From positions 1-62,813 of the forward strand of contig NZ_KI519486.1 of the NCBI RefSeq assembly GCF_000482725.1: a DNA stretch of 62,813 bases, given 5' to 3'. The notes below the pieces were generated by a model that saw nothing but the letters and a program-made list of their open reading frames with translations, searched no databases and was not told where the DNA came from. The position numbers and the translations under genes were made by a program. Source of the stretch: Psychromonas arctica DSM 14288. Its GTDB lineage: Bacteria; Pseudomonadota; Gammaproteobacteria; Enterobacterales; Psychromonadaceae. Below, in pieces: positions 1 through 6,572 of the stretch (its first letter is position 1; each line of letters opens with the position of its first letter).

Positions 1-65
1 GGTGTCATGGATATAAGTGCTGCAGTTATTTGGTTAAGGTTTTGAACGAACGATTTAGTATTCAT
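1..65 (-). CDS. N-terminal fragment of an unidentified protein
   Basis: A minus-strand reading frame starts at an ATG (bases 65-63) with an AAAGG Shine-Dalgarno sequence about 7 nt upstream, and stays open to the left edge. About 21 residues are visible, beginning MNTKSFVQNLNQITAAL. This is too short to identify. It is divergent from the sigma-factor gene at 220, and the 154 bp between them would hold both promoters. The good ribosome site is the main reason to believe it is a real gene. Confidence 0.45.
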   Translation of the reverse strand, partial: MNTKSFVQNLNQITAALISMT

Positions 66-119
66 AGTCTTTACCTTTAATACGTTATGATCACTTATAA
101 GTATAGACAACAATTAACA

Positions 120-150
120 GGAACAGAGCCAAACATTCAATGTTACTGAC
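120..150 (+). promoter_or_regulatory. possible ECF-type promoter upstream of the sigma-factor gene
   Basis: GGAAC at 120-124 resembles the -35 element used by RpoE-like ECF sigma factors. A TACTGA-like hexamer at 144-149 lies at roughly the expected distance. Autoregulation would fit the downstream gene, but the -10 match is weak and this is only a suggestion. Confidence 0.2.
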
Positions 151-219
151 TGTATCGATAGCTTTATACTGAGCTATAAAGCTAAAGAGTGTAGAACAAA
201 ATGAGTATTAAGGAAAAAA

Positions 220-783
220 ATGAATTTTTTTACATCAAAACGAAATAAAAGTTCATCGTCTGCGGTCTATAAGGATATGGACAGAAAACAAAAAAGATAT
301 GAATCATTAGTGAACGTATACAGTGCAGATTTGTACCGTTATGCGTTTTGGGTTTGCCGTGATCCTGAGGTTGCTCAAGATCTAGTGCAAGAAACTTGCC
401 TGCGAGCGTGGAAAAGCATAGATAGCTTATTAGATGATAAATCAGCTAAAGCATGGTTATTTACTATTTTACGCCGTGAAAACGCAAGGCGTTTTGAGCG
501 AAAACAATTGTCTTTAGTCGATATTGACGACTATGAAATCGCAGCAGAAGAAAATAATAGCCCCTATGATAAGGAGTTAATTCAGCAAAAAATTGCTGCT
601 TTGCCATCAGATTATAGAGAGCCATTGTTATTGCAGTTAATTGCTGGTTTTACTGCTGAAGAAATAGCGACTCAATTGGACTTAAATAAAAACACAGTCT
701 TAACACGGTTATTTAGAGCAAAAAATCTGCTTAAAACTAACTTGAAAGTTGAAATTAATAATAACGGAGAAGCGCATGGATGA
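220..783 (+). CDS. ECF-type RNA polymerase sigma factor
   Basis: A 187-residue sigma-70 family protein lacking the N-terminal regions of housekeeping sigma factors, so of the extracytoplasmic-function type. Sigma region 2 spans roughly residues 30-95 (YRYAFWVCRDPEVAQDLVQE, the -10-recognition and core-binding helices). Region 4 spans about 125-180 (LPSDYREPLLLQLIAGFTAE followed by a helix-turn-helix). The ATG at 220 has an AAGGA site 5 nt upstream; a second ATG at 277 lacks proper spacing. The stop overlaps the start of the next gene by 8 nt, which suggests translational coupling. The partner is a membrane DUF3379 protein, and the pair recurs in Vibrio, Shewanella and Psychromonas relatives. 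Its regulon is unknown. Confidence 0.9.
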   Translation: MNFFTSKRNKSSSSAVYKDMDRKQKRYESLVNVYSADLYRYAFWVCRDPEVAQDLVQETCLRAWKSIDSLLDDKSAKAWLFTILRRENARRFERKQLSLVDIDDYEIAAEENNSPYDKELIQQKIAALPSDYREPLLLQLIAGFTAEEIATQLDLNKNTVLTRLFRAKNLLKTNLKVEINNNGEAHG

Positions 784-1528
784 TATTTTATTCCGGCATA
801 CTGCGATAGCGACACCTAATGATAAAAGCGATGCGTTTTTATCTCGAGCTGCAGCTTCTGATTGTGCTAAAAATTTAGTTGAAGAATCGAAAGCCTTTGA
901 TAAATTATTGAAAGATAGTTTGCAAATTGAAGTGCCAAGTGATCTTACTGATAAAATCTTATTAGAGCAAAGTTTTGCGCTAGAACACGATAAAACGGTT
1001 AGTGCGCGTTGGCATATAGGTATTGCTGCTTCAATTGCATTTATTATTGGTATTAGTGTGCCAATGGTGGGGGAGCAATTAACAAATTCAACAACACCTA
1101 TTAATAGTGCTCAGCTTGTACATACACCTTCTGATATTGGTAGTGTTGCATTGCAGCATGTTAAGCAAGAATATTTCTTAACTGCAAAAGCAAATGAAAA
1201 TGCGACGTTACAAAGTGTGAATGCGAAATTAGCGATATACGGTGCAAAAGCGACAGATAGTTTTGGTGAAGTGTTATTTGTTAATTATTGTAGTTTTGAA
1301 GGGACTTCTGCATTACATATGATCTTAAAAGGTGAAAAAGGACGTATTACTGTTTTTGTGGTTCCTGAAGATGCAGGGTTTAAGCCTTCCTCTTCATTTA
1401 AAGACCAGCACTTAAAAGGAATTTCTGAGCATATCGGTAAGGCAAGCCTTGTTATTGTTGGCGAGCAAGATGAACCTCTTGAAATGATGAAAGAGAAACT
1501 AGCTGGCAGCATTAAGTGGGATATCTGA
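776..1528 (+). CDS. DUF3379-family membrane protein, probable anti-sigma partner
   Basis: The chosen start is the ATG at 776, preceded by CGGAGA at 764-769 and overlapping the sigma-factor stop. A TTG at 749 in the same frame has no ribosome site. The 250-residue product has a soluble N-terminus, a single membrane segment at about residues 81-98 (IGIAASIAFIIGISVPMV) and a soluble C-terminal domain presumably in the periplasm. This one-pass topology and the coupling to an ECF sigma gene are typical of anti-sigma factors. That role is inferred from context; no zinc-anti-sigma HxxxCxxC motif is evident. The family call rests on gene order and overall appearance. A terminator follows at 1577. Confidence 0.7.
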   Translation: MDDILFRHTAIATPNDKSDAFLSRAAASDCAKNLVEESKAFDKLLKDSLQIEVPSDLTDKILLEQSFALEHDKTVSARWHIGIAASIAFIIGISVPMVGEQLTNSTTPINSAQLVHTPSDIGSVALQHVKQEYFLTAKANENATLQSVNAKLAIYGAKATDSFGEVLFVNYCSFEGTSALHMILKGEKGRITVFVVPEDAGFKPSSSFKDQHLKGISEHIGKASLVIVGEQDEPLEMMKEKLAGSIKWDI

Positions 1529-1576
1529 TTTGTTTTAATTATGAGCAAAAAAGGGCTAATTAACAAATAACGAACA

Positions 1577-1610
1577 TTGGTTGCTTGATTTATCAGCAAC
1601 CAATTTTTTT
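1577..1610 (+). terminator. rho-independent terminator of the sigma/DUF3379 operon
   Basis: The 9-bp inverted repeat TTGGTTGCT / AGCAACCAA (1577-1585 and 1595-1603) has a 9-nt loop and is followed by seven T residues (1604-1610). It ends the operon just before the tRNA promoter. Confidence 0.85.
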
Positions 1611-1624
1611 ATCGGCCTTTTTTG

Positions 1625-1653
1625 TTGACATGCGGAAACGCAAAAAATATACT
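1625..1653 (+). promoter_or_regulatory. strong sigma-70 promoter of the tRNA-Asn array
   Basis: Perfect TTGACA (1625-1630), a 17-bp spacer and TATACT (1648-1653), followed directly by a GC-rich discriminator (GCGCCCG). Near-consensus hexamers plus a GC-rich discriminator are the hallmark of stable-RNA promoters under stringent control. It lies about 95 bp before the first tRNA-like unit, with no gene in between. Confidence 0.85.
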
Positions 1654-1746
1654 GCGCCCGTCTTTAACGAGACTGAAAAAATAAACGCTAGTTAGACTAT
1701 CAATTAATAAATCAATTGATATGATAGTAAGTTATAAAATTATATC

Positions 1747-1823
1747 TCCTCTATAGCTAAGTTAGTAGGGCGATAGAGACACTGTTAATTCGTATTTAGA
1801 TTTAATAGTGAGAAAGTTACAAT
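1747..1823 (+). pseudogene. degenerate tRNA-Asn-like unit 1
   Basis: This 77-nt unit ends exactly where the first intact tRNA begins. Its 5' part matches the tRNA acceptor strand and D-arm with changes (TCCTCTATAGCTAAGTTAGT), and it keeps the CTGTTAA anticodon loop. The anticodon stem no longer pairs, and the T-arm, 3' acceptor strand and CCA are replaced by unrelated AT-rich sequence. It is the first member of a four-fold repeated unit. Confidence 0.75.
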
Positions 1824-1899
1824 TCCTCTTTAGCTCAGTTGGTAGAGCAACGGACTGTTAATCCGTGTGTCGCTGGTTCAAGCCCAGCAAGAGGAGCCA
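1824..1899 (+). tRNA. tRNA-Asn (GTT), copy 1
   Basis: 76-nt tRNA with acceptor strands TCCTCTT / AAGAGGA, D-arm GCTC-AGTTGGTA-GAGC, anticodon stem ACGGA/TCCGT with loop CTGTTAA (anticodon GTT, asparagine), T-arm GCTGG-TTCAAGC-CCAGC, discriminator G and encoded CCA. All four stems pair. Confidence 0.97.
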
Positions 1900-1965
1900 C
1901 ATTTAGTTAAGCCTTCGAGTTTAACAAGTCTACAGGTTGTAAACTTGATGACTTAAAAAGTTAAT

Positions 1966-2042
1966 TCCTCTTTAGCTCAGTTGGTAGAGCGATAGAGATA
2001 CTGTTAATCCGTATTTAGATTTTTCAGTAAGAAAGTTTCAAT
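1966..2042 (+). pseudogene. degenerate tRNA-Asn-like unit 2
   Basis: 77-nt unit directly abutting tRNA-Asn copy 2. The first 25 nt are identical to the intact tRNA. The anticodon loop CTGTTAA is kept but its stem is lost. The T-arm is replaced by a short TTTTTC-AGT-AAGAAA hairpin-like sequence, and there is no CCA. Confidence 0.75.
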
Positions 2043-2118
2043 TCCTCTTTAGCTCAGTTGGTAGAGCAACGGACTGTTAATCCGTGTGTCGCTGGTTCAA
2101 GCCCAGCAAGAGGAGCCA
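2043..2118 (+). tRNA. tRNA-Asn (GTT), copy 2
   Basis: Identical 76-nt sequence to copy 1, with all stems, the GTT anticodon and the CCA end intact. It starts 219 bp after copy 1. Confidence 0.97.
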
Positions 2119-2184
2119 CATTTAGTTAAGCCTTCGAGTTTAACAAGTCTACAGGTTGTAAACTTGGTGACTTAAAAAGTTAAT

Positions 2185-2261
2185 TCCTCTTTAGCTCAGT
2201 TGGTAGAGCAATAGAAACACTGTTAATCCGTATTTAGATTTCTCAGTGAGAAAGTTACAAT
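2185..2261 (+). pseudogene. degenerate tRNA-Asn-like unit 3
   Basis: 77-nt unit abutting tRNA copy 3. The 5' acceptor strand and D-arm match the tRNA exactly; the 3' half diverges. The T-arm position carries a perfect small hairpin, TTTCTC-AGT-GAGAAA, and no CCA. Confidence 0.75.
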
Positions 2262-2337
2262 TCCTCTTTAGCTCAGTTGGTAGAGCAACGGACTGTTAAT
2301 CCGTGTGTCGCTGGTTCAAGCCCAGCAAGAGGAGCCA
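2262..2337 (+). tRNA. tRNA-Asn (GTT), copy 3
   Basis: Same 76-nt sequence as copies 1 and 2, starting 219 bp after copy 2. The spacer that follows diverges from those after copies 1 and 2. Confidence 0.97.
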
Positions 2338-2402
2338 CATTTAGTTAAGTTTGATTATATCGAACATAACGAGTCTGATAATTGAAGACTTAAAAGAACA
2401 AT

Positions 2403-2479
2403 TTCTCTTTAGCTCAGTTGTTAGAGCGATAGAGACACTGTTAATTCGTATTTAGATTTAATAGTGAGAAAGTTACAAT
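2403..2479 (+). pseudogene. degenerate tRNA-Asn-like unit 4
   Basis: 77-nt unit abutting tRNA copy 4. Its 3' half is nearly identical to unit 1 (TTTAATAGTGAGAAAGTTAC), while its 5' half is closer to the intact tRNA. The anticodon loop is kept; T-arm and CCA are absent. Confidence 0.75.
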
Positions 2480-2555
2480 TCCTCTTTAGCTCAGTTGGTA
2501 GAGCAACGGACTGTTAATCCGTGTGTCGCTGGTTCAAGCCCAGCAAGAGGAGCCA
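2480..2555 (+). tRNA. tRNA-Asn (GTT), copy 4
   Basis: Same 76-nt sequence as the other copies, 218 bp after copy 3. It is followed within 10 nt by the terminator that closes the array. Confidence 0.97.
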
Positions 2556-2563
2556 CATTAAAA

Positions 2564-2593
2564 AGCCTGAACACATTGTTCGGGCTTTTTTTT
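2564..2593 (+). terminator. rho-independent terminator of the tRNA-Asn array
   Basis: AGCCTGAAC (2564-2572) pairs with GTTCGGGCT (2578-2586), with one G-T wobble and a 5-nt loop, followed by a run of T residues to 2593. It closes the transcript that starts at the 1625-1653 promoter. Confidence 0.85.
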
Positions 2594-2637
2594 ATCTAAA
2601 ATTTATGATCTACTTATACATTAGCAAAATAAGGAAT

Positions 2638-2726
2638 TCCTCTTTAGCTCAGTTGGCAGAGCAACGGACTGTCCTGTTTATAAGGTATAGCGTGTGTCGC
2701 TGGTTCAAGCCCAGCAAGAAGAGCCA
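2638..2726 (+). pseudogene. tRNA-Asn-like unit with replaced anticodon arm (E)
   Basis: An 89-nt copy lying beyond the array terminator. Acceptor, D-arm, T-arm and CCA remain, with one C-A mismatch in the acceptor. The five bases after CTGT are replaced by about 18 nt (CCTGTTTATAAGGTATAG), which removes the anticodon and its 3' stem. The new arm could form an irregular 7-bp hairpin. It should not decode asparagine. Confidence 0.7.
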
Positions 2727-2764
2727 CATTAAAAGCTGCCAGAATAGGCTAGTCAAAAAGCAAT

Positions 2765-2851
2765 CCCTCTTTAGCTCAGTTGGTAGAGCAAGACTGTCCT
2801 GTTTTAGATATATAGCGTGTGTCGCTGGCTCAAGCCCAGCAAGAGGAGCCA
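2765..2851 (+). pseudogene. tRNA-Asn-like unit with replaced anticodon arm (F)
   Basis: An 87-nt copy carrying the same type of insert as the previous unit (CCTGTTTTAGATATATAG) in place of the anticodon. It also has a first-base acceptor mismatch and TTC changed to CTC in the T-loop. It is followed by the same spacer as the intact copies, showing it came from the array. Confidence 0.7.
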
Positions 2852-2918
2852 CATTTAGTTAAGCCTTCGAGTTTAGCAAGTCTAAAGGTTGTAAAACTTG
2901 GTGACTTAAAAAGTTAAT

Positions 2919-2970
2919 TCCTCTTTAGCTCAGTTAGTAGAGCAACGGACAGCCCTGTTTTAGAGGTACA
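2919..2970 (+). pseudogene. truncated tRNA-Asn-like unit (G)
   Basis: The 5' half of a tRNA-Asn copy (TCCTCTTTAGCTCAGTTAGT onward) running into the same CCTGTTTTAGAGGTA insert, after which similarity is lost. This is the decayed right end of the repeat array. Confidence 0.65.
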
Positions 2971-3291
2971 ATGACATCTATTATCTATTCACCTTAATTG
3001 AGTTGGAAATAAAGTACCTATCGTTAATCCAAAATTAACGATAGGTTATTACCTCATTCTGAAGACGTTACCCTTTAATAGAGCTTATCATCATTAATCT
3101 TGCTCTTTTGCATGTGCAGCTATTTATGAGGTATAACCTGTTAAGTGTCGATTGGGTTTTAAATAAAAAGCATGCAATATTAATTACTGATTGGCTGATT
3201 GACCATGAGTGATGAAGTTATTTAATTCAGTTTAGAAATTAATAAGCTTGCTAAAACATGATTTAACAACTTCAATTTTATTTATGTTCTT
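2971..3291. other. intergenic region with a 13-bp perfect hairpin
   Basis: No gene is seen here. ACCTATCGTTAAT (3016-3028) and ATTAACGATAGGT (3034-3046) form a perfect 13-bp stem with a 5-nt loop. It is not followed by a T-run on either strand, so it is not a standard terminator. Confidence 0.6.
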
Positions 3292-4353
3292 TTAGAAAGC
3301 TACATTACGACGTTGTCGCATTAAAAAGACAAAAGCGATACCGCCAGCTAAACCCGTTAAAATACCAATAGGCATATCTTCTGGTGGAATAATAATTCTT
3401 GCTACTATGTCTGCAAAGACTAAAAATAGCGCACCTAATAAAGCTGATAACGGTAGAATTTTACGATAGTCACCACCCACTAACAAACGGACGATATGCG
3501 GTACCATTAGGCCTACAAAGCCTATCACGCCTGAGAAAGCCACTGCAGCGCCCGTTAGCAGTGCACAAACCACAATGACGATTAAGCGGAAGCGTTGTAC
3601 AGGCACACCTAAGGTACTCGCCGTTTCATCGCCTAGCATCATGGCATTTAGGTATCTTGCTTTATAAATAAGGTAGCTTGCCCCTAGTAATAAAGTAATA
3701 AATGGAAACCAAAGTTGATTCCATTGTGCTAATCCTAATCCACCCAACATCCAAAAAATAACTGTATGTGATGCGCGGTGGTCGCCCATGAAGATAAATA
3801 AGTTACCTAATGCGGTGAGTACAAATGCTACCGCGACACCTGCAAGCACTAATCTACCTGCGCTGTTAGCCATAGAGAAGTTAGCCACGCCTAATACTAA
3901 AAACATAGCAAACAAAGCACCAATAAAGGCGAATACAGGCACGGTGACTAATCCTAAAATCATACCGGTATGTAACAACGCAATAATAGCGCCTAAAGCT
4001 GCTCCAGAAGAAATTCCCAATAAATGTGGATCTGCGAGCGGGTTTCGTGTGATCGATTGTAATGCTGCACCAACCACAGCAAGCGTAGCCCCTACAGTAG
4101 CGGCTAGAATAGTGCGTGGGAAACGGACTGCCCACACAATATTTTCACGTCCTATGGACCAATTAGGTAAACTATTGGAAAAGGATAGCTTATGAGCAAT
4201 TACTCCCCACACTGTTGATTGTGAAATAGGTACAGAGCCAACACCAATTGCGATACCCATGGAGATAATGAGTAGTCCAGCTAAGCCTACTAATAGCAAA
4301 CCTAATGGTATATTTGAAAAGCTTAGCTTTTTAGATGAAGGTAGCTTTTTCAT
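3292..4353 (-). CDS. FecCD-family ABC importer permease
   Basis: A 353-residue inner-membrane permease of the FecCD/BtuC family, which moves iron-siderophore, heme or vitamin B12 from a periplasmic binding protein into the cytoplasm. The sequence shows about ten hydrophobic segments and family signatures such as AVRFPRTILAATVGA near residue 80 and GFVGLMVPHIVRLL near the C-terminus. Its ATG overlaps the stop of the binding-protein gene by one base (TAATG), so the two are translationally coupled. It is last in the ATPase - binding protein - permease operon. The substrate cannot be told from sequence, and no TonB receptor lies nearby. Confidence 0.9.
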   Translation of the reverse strand: MKKLPSSKKLSFSNIPLGLLLVGLAGLLIISMGIAIGVGSVPISQSTVWGVIAHKLSFSNSLPNWSIGRENIVWAVRFPRTILAATVGATLAVVGAALQSITRNPLADPHLLGISSGAALGAIIALLHTGMILGLVTVPVFAFIGALFAMFLVLGVANFSMANSAGRLVLAGVAVAFVLTALGNLFIFMGDHRASHTVIFWMLGGLGLAQWNQLWFPFITLLLGASYLIYKARYLNAMMLGDETASTLGVPVQRFRLIVIVVCALLTGAAVAFSGVIGFVGLMVPHIVRLLVGGDYRKILPLSALLGALFLVFADIVARIIIPPEDMPIGILTGLAGGIAFVFLMRQRRNVAF

Positions 4354-5330
4354 TATTCCGTTCTAAACGCTTTAGCTAAACGTTTGATAGCTTGAATATT
4401 TCTTGGTCCTGGTGTTGCTTCAACATATTCTAAAATAACAAAACGATTATTTTTTACAGCGGGGATATCTTTAAGCCCCGAATGGTTACGCAGAAAATCA
4501 ATTTTTTGCTGTGCGGTTACGTCACCGTAATTCACAATCGTGATAACTTCCGGTGCTCGGTCAATAACAGATTCCCAGCCGACTTGTATCCAACTTTTTT
4601 GTACATCATCAATAATGTTTTTACCGCCAGCTGCCTCAATTAATGCCGTTGGCATACCGTGCATTCCTGACGTAAAAGGTTGCTCCTCACCTGAGTCATA
4701 GACGAATACTTTGGTCGGATGATCAAGTGGTGCTAAATTAGCTTGGAAGTCTTTTAATTCTTTTTTATAGCCTGCAACTAGTTTACTAGCGCGTTCTTCA
4801 ACATTAAAAATATGACCTAGATTGGTTAAGTCATTATAAAGATCATTGATTGAGACTTTAGGCTTCTTCATAATATGAATACAACTTTCACTTAATTCAT
4901 AAACTTTTATACCTAACGGCGCTAGCGTATCTGGAGTAACACCTCCACCAACACGCATGCCATAGTTCCAACCTGCAAAATAGAAGTCAGTGTCCGCACC
5001 AAGTAACACCTCTTTACTTGGATACTTAGGTGAAAGCTCTGGTAATTCACCGATGCCAGCACGTAAAACCGGATCGAGTGTTTTCCAACCTGAAATGCCC
5101 GTTACCCCGACCATATTCTCTTGTAAACCAAGTGCTAACATCATTTCTGTCAAATTCACATCATTTGAAACCGCTGCCTTTGGCTTATGGTCAAAAGTGA
5201 CAACACGATCGCAGCTTTCAACATTAATAGGATAATGTTGTTCATCGCTCTGCGCTGCATATACGGTATTGGCTAACAAGCTTGTTAATATAATGGCAGT
5301 ATATTTGAATTGGGCATTAACGTGAACCAT
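4353..5330 (-). CDS. periplasmic substrate-binding protein of the iron/cobalamin-type ABC importer
   Basis: A 325-residue binding protein of the FhuD/BtuF/TroA-like class. Residues 1-25 form a Sec signal peptide ending in VYA, so the mature protein is periplasmic. The N-terminal lobe contains the family pattern around VVTFDHKPKAAVSND and LTEMMLALGL. The C-terminal lobe has WIQVGWESVIDRAPEVITIV, where APEVI is the usual landmark. It is the middle gene of the operon, starting 6 bp after the ATPase stop and overlapping the permease start by one base. No lipobox is present. A siderophore or corrinoid ligand is inferred from the FecCD partner, not from binding residues. Confidence 0.85.
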   Translation of the reverse strand: MVHVNAQFKYTAIILTSLLANTVYAAQSDEQHYPINVESCDRVVTFDHKPKAAVSNDVNLTEMMLALGLQENMVGVTGISGWKTLDPVLRAGIGELPELSPKYPSKEVLLGADTDFYFAGWNYGMRVGGGVTPDTLAPLGIKVYELSESCIHIMKKPKVSINDLYNDLTNLGHIFNVEERASKLVAGYKKELKDFQANLAPLDHPTKVFVYDSGEEQPFTSGMHGMPTALIEAAGGKNIIDDVQKSWIQVGWESVIDRAPEVITIVNYGDVTAQQKIDFLRNHSGLKDIPAVKNNRFVILEYVEATPGPRNIQAIKRLAKAFRTE

Positions 5331-5336
5331 GGTTAA

Positions 5337-6197
5337 TTAATCCTGTTGGTTATTCGTATAAAAAGAAAATCGCGGGCGTTGTGTTATCGGATGCTGGTCA
5401 ATAATGGTTTTAACTTCAAATACATGTTCAATTTGTTGTTCTGTAAACGCTTCATTTGCTGCAGAGTAATCTTGCATCTGTCCATCTTTCATTACGAGCA
5501 CGCGATCTGCATAAGCGGCTGCTAGGGATAAATCATGCAAAGAGACGATGATAGTACAAGGTAATGTTGAGAGTAACTCAAGGACTTCAAGCTGATGTCG
5601 AATATCTAAATGATTGGTGGGCTCGTCGAGGATTAGAATATCTGGCCCTTGGGCTAATGCTCGGGCAATCATAACACGTTGTCGTTCGCCGCCTGATAAA
5701 GAACTAAAGTTACGATCGATAAGGTGTGATAGATCTAATAACGCTAATACACTTTCAATGACCTCACTATCTTCTTTGGTACGTTTCCAACTGGTTGATT
5801 TAGGGGTTAACCCAATTTCAACCATTTCAAACACACTTAAACCAAATTCTGCACTGGTGTCTTGTAATACTGTCGCAATACGTTGAGCGCAAGTACGAGC
5901 TGTTAACCTCCAAATATCCTTGCCATCCATTAAAACTTGGCCGGAAGAAGGTTTGTTAACACGGTATAAGCAACGCAACAAACTGGTTTTACCTGAACCA
6001 TTAGGGCCCACTACAGCAACAAACTCAGCTGGGTTAACGGTAATGCTAATAGGATGAAGTAATGGCATCTGTCTATAAGGGGACCAAGCTAGATTGTTCA
6101 ATTCAAACGAAGCAGGTTTACACGCTGTAAAGCACGATAATGATGTTACATCTACAGCGCTATTTTTGTCGTTATTCGGTAATGGATTATGTGGCAA
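5337..6197 (-). CDS. ABC importer ATP-binding protein, FepC/BtuD type
   Basis: A 286-residue ATPase powering the importer encoded downstream. Walker A is GPNGSGKT at residues 64-71, the signature is LSGGERQRV, Walker B is ILILDEPTNHLD, and the switch histidine lies in VSLHDL. These match the FepC/FhuC/BtuD class. About 30 residues precede the usual start of the ABC domain, so translation may start downstream of the ATG at 6197. It is the first gene of the operon and is divergent from amtB. The promoter should lie in 6198-6572. I saw only a partial Fur-box-like TTTCATTATCG near 6316, too weak to call. Confidence 0.9.
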   Translation of the reverse strand: MPHNPLPNNDKNSAVDVTSLSCFTACKPASFELNNLAWSPYRQMPLLHPISITVNPAEFVAVVGPNGSGKTSLLRCLYRVNKPSSGQVLMDGKDIWRLTARTCAQRIATVLQDTSAEFGLSVFEMVEIGLTPKSTSWKRTKEDSEVIESVLALLDLSHLIDRNFSSLSGGERQRVMIARALAQGPDILILDEPTNHLDIRHQLEVLELLSTLPCTIIVSLHDLSLAAAYADRVLVMKDGQMQDYSAANEAFTEQQIEHVFEVKTIIDQHPITQRPRFSFYTNNQQD

Positions 6198-6572
6198 AGC
6201 AGTAGAGTCCTATAACGAGCAACGTATGAAAAATTCTATCTTTAAAAGTGTATTAATATTAAATAGGACTATACGTAAGGCCTTTTATATAAACAAGTAA
6301 AGAACCTTGAGTAATTTTCATTATCGGTTGAAATTAATCAATATGAGTATGTTGAAGGAAAAATTGATGTTTTTCATTTAATGTAAACTTAAGATAAGCA
6401 AATATATCTTTTTTATAAACCTTATTGTTTAGCTGTTTTTTTGTTCTATTTTTATCACTAATATTGATTTATGGTCAAACAAACTGCGAATATAGCCATA
6501 AAAATATGTTAACTAGCTTGCTGATCGGTTAAGGTTCTGTTGAATTTTTTTAAGGACTTTAGAGAGGGATTT
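6198..6572. other. divergent intergenic region between the ABC importer and amtB
   Basis: AT-rich spacer that must hold promoters for both directions. I could not recognise a convincing Fur box or a sigma-54 (TGGCAC-N5-TTGC) site, although amtB genes are often NtrC-controlled in relatives. Confidence 0.4.

Larger units (their letters stand above)
1747..2970 (+). repeat. 219-bp tandem repeat of pseudo-tRNA + tRNA-Asn + spacer
   Basis: Intact tRNAs start at 1824, 2043, 2262 and 2480, giving periods of 219, 219 and 218 bp. Each period is a 76-nt tRNA, a 66-67-nt spacer and a 77-nt degenerate unit directly abutting the next tRNA. Units E, F and G at 2638-2970 extend the array in decayed form; the spacer after F matches those after copies 1 and 2. 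Amplification by unequal recombination is the simplest origin. Confidence 0.85.

Noticed and set aside
2638-2851. Functional tRNAs with a novel anticodon
   Set aside because: The anticodon stem cannot form and acceptor mismatches are present, so decoding is unlikely.
2521-2862. 113-residue plus-strand open frame across the last tRNA-Asn copies
   Set aside because: It is translated tRNA sequence (repeated CRWFKPSK and AGSSPARGATFS segments typical of tRNA-derived false ORFs) with no ribosome site.
1747-2970. CRISPR-like array
   Set aside because: The repeats are tRNA genes and tRNA remnants with a 219-bp period and similar, not unique, spacers; no cas genes are present.
6303-6330. Fur box upstream of the ABC importer
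   Set aside because: Only one half-site (TTTCATTATC) matches; the other half is too divergent.
6441-6572. Sigma-54/NtrC promoter for amtB
   Set aside because: No TGGCAC-N5-TTGC-like pair was found upstream of the gene.
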